A stretch of 9,919 nt of DNA. Source: Alphaproteobacteria bacterium. Lineage in GTDB: Bacteria > Pseudomonadota > Alphaproteobacteria > ATCC43930 > CGMCC-115725. Under the pieces are notes generated by a model. It was not told the DNA's origin. It made no database searches and saw only the letters and a program-made list of their open reading frames with translations. The stretch lies in contig JASHTP010000289.1 of NCBI GenBank assembly GCA_030040495.1, positions 1 through 9,919 of the forward strand, read 5' to 3'. Shown here one piece after another: positions 1 to 5,982 of this stretch. Both the position numbers and the translations under genes were made by a program. Position 1 is the stretch's first letter. Each line of letters starts with the position of its first letter.

Positions 1-432
1 GGCGAAGGGTCGGAACGGCGCCGCCGCGCCGCCGAGCCCGTAAAAGCCGGCCACGGCGGCGAGCGACGGCGCCACGGCGGCGATGCCGGGCTGGTCCTCG
101 GCGTCGGCGATTACCAGCTTCGGCGCGCCGTCGGCGAGGATCGTCGCAATCTCGTCGCGCGAGAGCCGCCAGTTCACCGGCAGCAGAATGGCGCCGAGCC
201 AGGCGGCGGCGCCGTAGAGATCGACGAACTCGAGCCCGTTGCGCGCCAGCACGGCGATGCGGTCGCCGGCGCCGACGCCGGCTTCGACGAGGCCGGCCGC
301 GAGCCGCTCGACGCGGCGCAGATGCTCGCGGTGACTGACGCGTGTTCCCTGGCAGACAAACGCGGTGCGCTCGCCGAAGGCGAGCGCGTTGCGCCGCATT
401 ATGTCCGGGAGGGAGAGGCTGCGAAGGCCCAT
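1..432 (-). CDS. Acyl-CoA ligase / AMP-dependent synthetase, N-terminal part (3' end off window)
   Basis: An open frame of 144 codons runs from an ATG at 432 to the window edge without a stop. It starts MGLRSLSLPDIMRRNALAFG and contains GDRIAVLARNGLEFVDLYGA followed by AAWLGAILLPVNWRLS (about residues 56-91). This is the usual N-terminal substrate-side pattern of class I adenylate-forming enzymes (ANL superfamily), such as fatty-acid, feruloyl- or carnitine-CoA ligases. The phosphate-binding loop, the adenylate motifs and the C-terminal lysine would lie beyond position 1, so activity and substrate cannot be judged. The likely reaction is ATP-dependent formation of an acyl-AMP and then an acyl-CoA in the cytoplasm. 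The gene begins 28 bases after the oxygenase stop, which suggests cotranscription. The ribosome site is modest: GGGAAAGAG lies upstream and AGG lies very close to the ATG. It is a different protein from the synthetase at 5975-7912, and a start further upstream is less likely. Confidence 0.85.
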   Translation of the reverse strand, partial: MGLRSLSLPDIMRRNALAFGERTAFVCQGTRVSHREHLRRVERLAAGLVEAGVGAGDRIAVLARNGLEFVDLYGAAAWLGAILLPVNWRLSRDEIATILADGAPKLVIADAEDQPGIAAVAPSLAAVAGFYGLGGAAAPFRPFA

Positions 433-460
433 ATCCTGACCGAGCTCTTTCCCGACGATC

Positions 461-1627
461 CTAGCCGCCGATCCCGCCGCCCGATGCGGCAAGCGCTTCC
501 GCCACCGATTTGTGGAAATGCTGCAGCGACGGTTCGTTGCGGCCGAAGGTGACCTCGCGCTGCGCGCCGGAATAGAAGCCGCGCTGCATGCCTTCCGACA
601 GCGGGAAATCCTCCTTCTCCACCGTCGCCATCAGCAGCTCCATGTTGCGGTCCCAATGCCGCCGCGCGCTGTCGGTGAGCGCGGGCTCGGGCGTGTAGAG
701 CGAGGCGTACATCCGGCACTCGTCGACGCCGTTCCCCGCCGGGAACATGTGCCAGGTCTCGAGATGATCGCCTTGCACGATGAGCACTGTATTGGGAAAC
801 AGCACGTAGATGATGGCGCTGTGGCGGATGAGGTCCCATTCCGCCTCGGGCAGGTCCCGCAGCGCGCCGATGGTGCGCCGCGCGCCGATCATGCGCAGAT
901 TGCGCCCGAACGCGTCGAAGGTCGCGAGGTTGCTGTAGAGGATCGGGCCCACCGTGCGCGGATGCAGCACGTTGAGATGGTAAAGCTCGAGGAAGGTGTC
1001 GACCGCGACCTTCCAGTTGATGCGCCGCTGCAGCACGCGCGTCTCGTAATGATGATAGGACGCAAGGCCGTAGGCGGCGAGATCGCGCTCGAGCCCGGCC
1101 AGGTGCGCGTCGATGTCGAACCCCGCCCCCGGCGTCGGGCTCGTCCAGATCAGGCCGTATTTCTCGACCAGCGGCAGCTCGCGCAGGCTGCACCCCGCCT
1201 TGTCGATCTCGGCGAAGGCGCCGTCGGCCGGGCGCGCCAGCAGGGCGCCGTCGAGCCCGTAGGACCAGCCGTGATAGGGGCAGGAGAAGTCCCGCGCGCC
1301 GGCGCCCTTGCCTTCCGCCACGCGCGCGCCGCGATGGCGGCAGACATTGAGGAAGGCGCGCAGCGGACCCTCGCTCTGCCGCACCAGCAGGATCGGCACT
1401 CCGGCATAATCATGCGTCAGGAAATCGCCTGCCTTCGTCAGCAGGCAGCTCAATCCGATGCAGAGCGGGAAGCGGCGGAAGAACAGCGCGCGCTCGCGCG
1501 CCGCCTGTTGCGGGCAGGTGTAGTCGGTCACCGGATTGCGATAGACGCCTTCCGCCAGCGCCGTGGTGCGGCCATGGAGATGGTCGAGCAGCTTCCGGGC
1601 CTGGTCCACCTGATCCTGGTGCAGCAT
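461..1627 (-). CDS. Rieske non-haem iron oxygenase, alpha (catalytic) subunit
   Basis: This is a complete ring-hydroxylating-type oxygenase of 388 residues from the preferred ATG at 1627 (390 from the ATG at 1633, used for numbering here). The Rieske [2Fe-2S] ligands are C98 and H100 (NVCRHRGARV), and C118 and H121 (SCPYHGWSYGLDG). The catalytic domain has NWKVAVDTFLELYHLNVLHP at 206-225, giving iron ligands H219 and H224, with D342 (VEKEDFPLSEGMQRG) as the likely third. The residue expected to bridge the two metal sites is Glu216 where naphthalene dioxygenase has Asp. From family knowledge, Glu here is common in the choline/betaine/carnitine monooxygenase group, so oxidative demethylation or hydroxylation of a small acid is as likely as ring dihydroxylation. 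The enzyme would be cytoplasmic and needs a ferredoxin/reductase, which is not in the window. It lies 96 bases downstream of livF and 28 bases before a CoA ligase. The start at 1627 is preferred because GGGAGG lies 6 bases before it but directly abuts the 1633 ATG. Confidence 0.9.
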   Translation of the reverse strand: MLHQDQVDQARKLLDHLHGRTTALAEGVYRNPVTDYTCPQQAARERALFFRRFPLCIGLSCLLTKAGDFLTHDYAGVPILLVRQSEGPLRAFLNVCRHRGARVAEGKGAGARDFSCPYHGWSYGLDGALLARPADGAFAEIDKAGCSLRELPLVEKYGLIWTSPTPGAGFDIDAHLAGLERDLAAYGLASYHHYETRVLQRRINWKVAVDTFLELYHLNVLHPRTVGPILYSNLATFDAFGRNLRMIGARRTIGALRDLPEAEWDLIRHSAIIYVLFPNTVLIVQGDHLETWHMFPAGNGVDECRMYASLYTPEPALTDSARRHWDRNMELLMATVEKEDFPLSEGMQRGFYSGAQREVTFGRNEPSLQHFHKSVAEALAASGGGIGG

Positions 1628-1633
1628 CCCCAT

Positions 1634-1639
1634 CCTCCC
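1634..1639 (-). promoter_or_regulatory. Ribosome binding site deciding the Rieske start
   Basis: On the minus strand the sequence reads GGGAGGATGGGGATG. The Shine-Dalgarno core GGGAGG has no spacing to the first ATG (1633) and 6 bases to the second (1627). The second is therefore the better initiator, which shortens the protein by two residues. Confidence 0.65.
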
Positions 1640-1645
1640 TGGGCC

Positions 1646-1669
1646 GCCGGGCTCGCATGGACGCCCGGC
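1646..1669 (-). other. Stem-loop before the Rieske gene
   Basis: Perfect 7-bp inverted repeat GCCGGGC / GCCCGGC with a 10-base loop, in the 96-base gap between livF and the oxygenase gene. It ends 6 bases before the GGGAGG ribosome site. No T-run follows, so it is not a standard intrinsic terminator. It could modulate translation or mark an mRNA end. Short GC stems are frequent in DNA of this composition, so function is uncertain. Confidence 0.4.
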
Positions 1670-1723
1670 TCGGCCGCCCGGGCATGATAAGCCGATCGTC
1701 CGCGCGATTAGAAGCGCCGGCTC

Positions 1724-2518
1724 CTAGCCGAGCCAGCGCTTGCGGCGGCGATAATGCTTGACGTCGCGGTAGGATTTGCGCGTCCCGGCCTCGTTGAGGC
1801 CGAGATAGAACTCCTTGATGTCGGAATTCTCCCGCAGCGTCGCCGCCGGGCCGTCGAGGACGATGCGGCCGTTCTCCATGACATAGCCGTGATCGGCGAT
1901 GCCGAGCGCCAGGCTGGCGTTCTGCTCGACCAGCAGGACGGTCCGATGCTGCTCCTGCTTGAGCCGCCGGATGACGTCGAAAATCTCCTCGATGATCTGC
2001 GGGGCGAGCCCCAGCGATGGCTCGTCGAGCAGCACCACCTTGGGGTCGGACATCAGCGCCCGGCCGATGACGAGCATCTGCTGCTCGCCGCCCGACAGGT
2101 ATCCCGCCGACAAATGCCGGCGCTCCTCCAGCACCGGGAAGGTCGAGAAGATCCGCTCGATGCCGTCACGCACGGCGCGGCGGTCGCTGCGGCTGTGCGC
2201 GCCGGCGGTCAGGTTCTCCTCGACCGTCAGCGTCTCGAAGACGCGGCGTCCTTCGAAGACCTGGACGACGCCGCGCCCGACGACCTCATGCGGCAGCAGC
2301 CGGTCGAGCCGGTCGCCGTCAAGCTCGACGCTGCCTTTCGTCACCTCGCCGCGCTCCGAACGCAGCAGCCCGGAGATCGCCTTCAAGGTCGTGGTCTTGC
2401 CGGCGCCGTTGGCGCCGAGAAGCGCAGTGATCTGCCCCTCCTTGGCCTGGAGCGAGACGCCCCGCAGCACCAGGATGGCGTGGTCGTAGACGACCTCGAT
2501 GTTGTTCAGCGCCAGCAT
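1724..2518 (-). CDS. livF: Liv/HAAT-type ABC transporter ATPase, LivF family
   Basis: This 264-residue cytoplasmic ATPase energises the LivH/LivM importer. Walker A is GANGAGKTT (35-43), the Q-loop glutamine is Q86, the signature is LSGGEQQ (141-147), and Walker B is VVLLDEPS (161-168). The H-loop position is Gln199 (LLVEQN), which is normal for LivF rather than LivG. The ATG at 2518 (MLALNNIEVVYDH) fits the family start; the open frame runs 29 codons further upstream, but that part is low-complexity Arg/Pro-rich and outside the domain. The ribosome site is weak (GGAT about 8 bases upstream). After the usual end near residue 243 there is an extra basic tail, GTRKSYRDVKHYRRRKRWLG. I believe this tail recurs in LivF proteins of clusters carrying a CoA ligase, but this comes from memory and was not checked. 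It is the last transporter gene and is separated from the binding-protein gene by 157 bases containing a strong stem-loop. The substrate is unknown, so the symbol denotes the family only. Confidence 0.93.
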   Translation of the reverse strand: MLALNNIEVVYDHAILVLRGVSLQAKEGQITALLGANGAGKTTTLKAISGLLRSERGEVTKGSVELDGDRLDRLLPHEVVGRGVVQVFEGRRVFETLTVEENLTAGAHSRSDRRAVRDGIERIFSTFPVLEERRHLSAGYLSGGEQQMLVIGRALMSDPKVVLLDEPSLGLAPQIIEEIFDVIRRLKQEQHRTVLLVEQNASLALGIADHGYVMENGRIVLDGPAATLRENSDIKEFYLGLNEAGTRKSYRDVKHYRRRKRWLG

Positions 2519-2595
2519 GCTGCGTCGATCCGGATTTGCGTCGCCGCCCTTTTCTGTCGCCTCTCGCGGTGCCGAGCATCCTCGCCTCCGCCGCG

Positions 2596-2631
2596 GCGGC
2601 AGCAACGCCGGAGGGCCGACGCTGCTGCCGC
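2596..2631 (-). other. Strong intercistronic stem-loop between binding protein and livF
   Basis: A 16-bp stem with a 4-base loop (2612-2615) fills part of the 157-base gap 2519-2675. In the minus-strand RNA two positions pair as G.U (2605/2622 and 2608/2619). In a plus-strand RNA they would be A.C mismatches, so the fold favours the direction of the operon. No T-run follows, so it is not a classic terminator. A plausible role is protecting the 3' end of the binding-protein message or reducing read-through, keeping the binding protein in excess over LivF. A weaker 7-bp repeat (2629-2635 with 2651-2657) overlaps its upstream edge and could compete with it. Confidence 0.6.
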
Positions 2632-2675
2632 GGGCGAAGCAGGCGATCTTGCCCGCGATCCCTTCGGTTCGGCGG

Positions 2676-3944
2676 CTAGTTCGCCTTCGCTGCCATCTGC
2701 TCCGCGGTCTTCTGCTCTCTTGCCACGACCAGATTGCGGTAGGCGCGGAACCATTGGGTCTCGGGGACGAAACCGTCGCCCTTGACTTGGAAGATCCGGA
2801 CCCAGCCGCCGCCCTCGTGATCGTTGGGCGTGATGGTGAGCGAGGCGTTGAGCCCGCCGAGCGTGAAGTCGTGGATCATCTCGAAGCCCTTCTTCACGTC
2901 GGTCGGCGTCGGCTTCTGGCCGTGGGTGAGCGTGAGCGCGTTCTTGAGCGCCGCGACCCAGAGCGCGCCTTGCTGCACGCCGCGATTATAATAGACCGTG
3001 GACTGCATCCCGGCCGGCGGCGCCTTGCCCTCCTTCTTGTACATCGCCTTGATCTCGTTGATCACCGGGTAGTTCTCGCCGGCCCCGGCGAACTGCATGG
3101 TGTTGTAGCCCTGCGCGACGCTCCAACCGCCGGCGCCCATGATGTCGGCTTCGCCCGACGCCCACACCAGCGCGACCACGTGGGTGAGCGGATAGCCGTT
3201 CTGCTTCAGGCCCTTGATGACGAGCGCCGGCGACTTGCCGAAGGTGTGGTCGATGACGAAGTCGGGGCGGTATTGCTGGGCGATCGCGAGCACCTGCGAG
3301 CTGACATCGACGCCCGGCGGCGGCACGGCGAAGGTCTGCAATTGGAAGCCTTCGATCTTCGCGAGGTCCTCGATCACCGGCAAAGGCTCGTGACCGGCCG
3401 GGTTGTCGTAGAAGATATAGGCGATCTTCTTGCCCTTGAGGCTGCCGCCCAATTGATCCTTGGCGAACTTGACCGCCGCCGCGCCCTGCGACCAGTAATT
3501 CGCCGCGATGGGGAAGAGGTAGGGATAGTAGTGACCGTCGCCGGAAGCGGCGATGCCGAAGCCGGGCGAGGTCCCCGGCATTTTGTCCTGCTCGAGCCGC
3601 TGGTTGAGCGCCTCGGTCTGCGGCGTGCCGTAGATCATGACGCCGACGGCGCCCTCCTGCTTGGCGTGCTCGTATTCCTCGATCGCCGGCGGCACCTGAT
3701 AGGCGGTGTCGACCTCGGGCACGTCGATCTTCCAGCCGTCGACCCCGCCTTGCGAATTAATGAGATCGATGTAGTCGTGCGTGCCCGGGCACAGGCTGGT
3801 CCCGACCACCTGGGTCGGGCCGGTCCGGTCGCACTGCATGCCGATGATGATGGTCTTGTCGCCGGCCCGGGCGGAGCCTGCGCAGGCGCCCGCGAGCGCC
3901 GCTCCGAGCGTGAGGGCGATGAAGCCTGTCGATCGCGCTGTCAT
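2676..3944 (-). CDS. Periplasmic substrate-binding protein of Liv-type ABC importer
   Basis: This 422-residue type-1 periplasmic binding protein (Peripla_BP_6 / LivK-like) captures the substrate outside the inner membrane and delivers it to LivH/LivM. Residues 1-27 form a Sec signal peptide: an Arg near the start, a hydrophobic stretch FIALTLGAALAGACAG, and a probable cleavage at SARA|GDK. C21 lies in a poor lipobox, so a lipoprotein is less likely. The mature chain opens with TIIIGMQCDRTGPTQVVGTS, typical of the first beta strand and ligand loop. C38 and C52 could form a disulfide. Later family-like stretches include KGKKIAYIFYDNPAGHEP (170-187) and YYNRGVQQGALWVAALKNAL (318-337). The ATG at 3944 is fixed by a near-consensus AAGGAGGA six bases upstream, the best ribosome site in the window, consistent with the high expression binding proteins need. 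It lies 31 bases after livM. The sequence resembles the binding proteins of ligase-associated clusters more than E. coli LivJ/LivK. The ligand is unknown. Confidence 0.92.
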   Translation of the reverse strand: MTARSTGFIALTLGAALAGACAGSARAGDKTIIIGMQCDRTGPTQVVGTSLCPGTHDYIDLINSQGGVDGWKIDVPEVDTAYQVPPAIEEYEHAKQEGAVGVMIYGTPQTEALNQRLEQDKMPGTSPGFGIAASGDGHYYPYLFPIAANYWSQGAAAVKFAKDQLGGSLKGKKIAYIFYDNPAGHEPLPVIEDLAKIEGFQLQTFAVPPPGVDVSSQVLAIAQQYRPDFVIDHTFGKSPALVIKGLKQNGYPLTHVVALVWASGEADIMGAGGWSVAQGYNTMQFAGAGENYPVINEIKAMYKKEGKAPPAGMQSTVYYNRGVQQGALWVAALKNALTLTHGQKPTPTDVKKGFEMIHDFTLGGLNASLTITPNDHEGGGWVRIFQVKGDGFVPETQWFRAYRNLVVAREQKTAEQMAAKAN

Positions 3945-3950
3945 ATCGTT

Positions 3951-3958
3951 TCCTCCTT
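3951..3958 (-). promoter_or_regulatory. Strong ribosome binding site of the binding-protein gene
   Basis: The minus strand reads AAGGAGGA, six bases (AACGAT) before the ATG at 3944. It is the closest match to the anti-Shine-Dalgarno consensus in this window and lies in the 31-base gap after livM. This fits high translation of the binding protein relative to the membrane subunits. Confidence 0.75.
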
Positions 3959-3975
3959 ATTGCAGACGTCGTCAC

Positions 3976-5043
3976 TCAGTAAGAAAACGGCCAGAACCGG
4001 AAGTAGTTGCGGATGTTGCGCCACAGCCGGTTCAGCCCTTCCGGCTCGACGATCAGGAAGAAGATGATCAAGCCGCCGAAGAGGATCAGCGTCAGATTGG
4101 GCACCAGCCTGCGGATCGTGTCCGGCGAGAAGAGCGCGCCGCCGAAATCGGTCAGGAAGAGGCGCGTCGCCTCCGGCAGGATGGTGATGAAGGCGGCGCC
4201 GAGCACGGCGCCAAGCACCGAGCCGAGTCCGCCGATGATGATCATCGCCAGGTAGTTGATCGACACATCGATGCCGAACTGCTCGTAATTGGCGATGCCG
4301 AGATAGTAGGTGTAGAGCACGCCGGTGACGCCGGCGTAGAAGGACGAGATGGCGAAGGCGTAGAGCTTGTAGCGGAAGATATCGATGCCGATGATCTCGG
4401 CGGCGATGTCCTGGTCGCGGATGGCGATGAAGGCGCGGCCGATGCGGCTGCGCATCAGGTTCAAGGTGGCGACGATGGCCAGGACGGCGAAGAACAGCAG
4501 GAAAAAGTAGAGCTGGACCGGGCTTTGCAGCTTCCAGCCGAAAACCGACGGCGGCGGCACCTGGATCGAGGCCTCTATGCCGCCCGAGATCCAGGTGACA
4601 TGGTTGATCGTCCATTCGATGATGAACTGCGAGGCGAGCGTCGCGACCGCAAGGTAGATCCCCTTGATGCGCAGCGAGGGGATGCCGACGACGATGCCGA
4701 TCAGCGCCGCCATCAGCCCGCCGGCCGGGATCGCGAGCCAGAACGGCAGCCCGAGGCGCACGATCAGGTTTGCGGCGGTGTAGGCGCCGACCGACATGAA
4801 GCCGCCATGGCCGATCGAGATCTGTCCGGTATAGCCGGTCAGGATGCCGAGGCCGATCGCGCCGACGACCGCGATCAGCACCAGATTGAGCAGCGTCATC
4901 AGATAGGGGGTGAACATCAGCGGGACGACGCCGACGAACAGCGCGGCGAGGCCGGCGATCGCCCAGCGCGCCACCGGCAGCGGGAACAGCGCCATGTCGG
5001 CGGCGTAGCTCGTCTTGAAGACGCCGGTCTCGCTGTGGAACAT
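3976..5043 (-). CDS. livM: Liv-type ABC transporter permease, LivM family
   Basis: This 355-residue inner-membrane permease is expected to pair with LivH to form the channel. Family signatures are GYTGQISIGHGGFMSVGAY (70-88), GIPSLRIKGIYLAVATLA (120-137), and the cytoplasmic coupling loop RSRIGRAFIAIRDQDIAAE (198-216), which contacts an ATPase. Hydrophobic segments occur at about 26-47, 49-70, 78-95, 100-121, 128-145, 177-197, 225-250, 262-289 and 313-332, giving roughly eight to nine membrane spans. The N-terminal leader MFHSETGVFKTSYAADMALF precedes the first span and supports the ATG at 5043. GGGAGG lies 11 bases upstream, somewhat far, and a TTG directly after it would be an out-of-frame alternative. 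The gene begins 39 bases after the livH stop, and that gap carries a GC stem-loop. It ends with a hydrophilic aromatic tail, RNIRNYFRFWPFSY. No defect is seen. The transported compound is not known. Confidence 0.93.
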   Translation of the reverse strand: MFHSETGVFKTSYAADMALFPLPVARWAIAGLAALFVGVVPLMFTPYLMTLLNLVLIAVVGAIGLGILTGYTGQISIGHGGFMSVGAYTAANLIVRLGLPFWLAIPAGGLMAALIGIVVGIPSLRIKGIYLAVATLASQFIIEWTINHVTWISGGIEASIQVPPPSVFGWKLQSPVQLYFFLLFFAVLAIVATLNLMRSRIGRAFIAIRDQDIAAEIIGIDIFRYKLYAFAISSFYAGVTGVLYTYYLGIANYEQFGIDVSINYLAMIIIGGLGSVLGAVLGAAFITILPEATRLFLTDFGGALFSPDTIRRLVPNLTLILFGGLIIFFLIVEPEGLNRLWRNIRNYFRFWPFSY

Positions 5044-5060
5044 CGCCCGTTCAACCTCCC

Positions 5061-5078
5061 GCCGGCGCCGCCGCCGGC
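5061..5078 (-). other. Stem-loop before livM ribosome site
   Basis: Perfect 7-bp GC stem GCCGGCG / CGCCGGC with a 4-base loop, occupying about half of the 39-base livH-livM gap and directly abutting the GGGAGG ribosome site (5055-5060). It may affect livM initiation. Chance occurrence is plausible in such GC-rich sequence. Confidence 0.35.
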
Positions 5079-5082
5079 CGCC

Positions 5083-5982
5083 TCACACGCGCTCGATCCG
5101 CCGCCGCCCGAAGATGCCCTCGGGCCGCACCATCAGCACGGCGATCATCAGCAGATAGGGGATGAAATCCTTGGTGCCGCCGCCGACCAGCGGATCGAGG
5201 AAGCCGGCGGACAGGCTCTCGACGACGCCGACGATCAGCCCGCCGACGACGGCGCCGAGGATCGAGTCGAGACCGCCCAGAATCATCACCGGAAACACCT
5301 TGAGCCCGACCAGCGCCAGCTGGTTGTCGACGCCGAGCATCGCTCCCCACAGCACGCCGCCCAGCGCCGAGACCACCCCCGCCAAGGCCCAGGCGAGCGC
5401 GAAATAGCGCCGCACATTGATGCCCATCGCCATCGCCACCTGCTGGTTCGAGGCGACCGCGCGCATCGCCACGCCGATCCTGCTCTTCAGGAAGAACCAG
5501 CCGAAGGCGGCGAGGAACCCCAGGCTCACCGCGGCGCCGACCAGCTCGATCGGCGGCAGGATGAGCGGCCCGAGGAGGAAGGGCTCGTCGCCGACCGGCA
5601 GAGGAATCGTCTGCGTGCCGCCGCCGAAGGCCAAGGTGGCGGTGCCGCGCAGCACGAATCCCAGACCGAGCGTCGCCATGACCACGGCGATCACCGGCCT
5701 GCCGAGCAGCGGCCTCAGCACCACGCGCTCGAGCCCGAAGGCGAAGACGACCATGCCGAGGAGCGCGAGCAGCGCGCTGATCCACCAGGGAAAGCCGGCG
5801 AGATTCGAGGCCCCGGCGGCGAGGAAGCCGGCAAACATCACGAACTCGCCCTGGGCGAAGTTGATCGCGTCCGTCGCCTTGTAGATCAGCACGAAGCCGA
5901 GCGCGACGAGCGCATACATCGAGCCGACCAGGAGCCCGTTGGCGGACAGGATCAGAATGAAGCGCCACGGCAGGTCAGGCAT
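5083..5982 (-). CDS. livH: Liv-type ABC transporter permease, LivH family
   Basis: This 299-residue inner-membrane permease is the expected partner of LivM. The LivH hallmark near the N-terminus is NGLLVGSMYALVALGFVLIY (15-34) followed by KATDAINFAQGEFVMFAGF (35-53). The coupling loop is SRIGVAMRAVASNQQVAMAM (167-186). GLKVFPVMILGGLDSILGAV (226-245) is the conserved late segment, and the protein ends MVRPEGIFGRRRIERV, typical of the family. About eight hydrophobic spans are visible. The ATG at 5982 (MPDLPWRF) is chosen because GGGAGG lies six bases upstream; the frame runs on upstream as Arg/Ser-rich sequence that is antisense-like and out of family. The start overlaps the end of the synthetase gene by 8 bases (ATGCCTGA), so translation of the two is probably coupled. 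The length is normal for the family and no key feature is missing. Confidence 0.94.
   Translation of the reverse strand: MPDLPWRFILILSANGLLVGSMYALVALGFVLIYKATDAINFAQGEFVMFAGFLAAGASNLAGFPWWISALLALLGMVVFAFGLERVVLRPLLGRPVIAVVMATLGLGFVLRGTATLAFGGGTQTIPLPVGDEPFLLGPLILPPIELVGAAVSLGFLAAFGWFFLKSRIGVAMRAVASNQQVAMAMGINVRRYFALAWALAGVVSALGGVLWGAMLGVDNQLALVGLKVFPVMILGGLDSILGAVVGGLIVGVVESLSAGFLDPLVGGGTKDFIPYLLMIAVLMVRPEGIFGRRRIERV

Noticed and set aside
512..1687. Plus-strand open frame of 391 codons opposite the Rieske gene
   Set aside because: It is antisense to an intact oxygenase with all metal ligands; the translation is low-complexity and unlike any family I recognise.
2519..2605. LivF start at 2605
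   Set aside because: The added 29 residues are Arg/Pro/Gly-rich, fall in the structured intercistronic region and precede the conserved family start; the ATG at 2518 is better.
3882..3884. Lipoprotein cysteine C21 in the binding protein
   Set aside because: The residues before it (AGA) lack the usual Leu/Val/Ile at -3, and an ordinary signal peptidase I site (SARA|G) follows six residues later.
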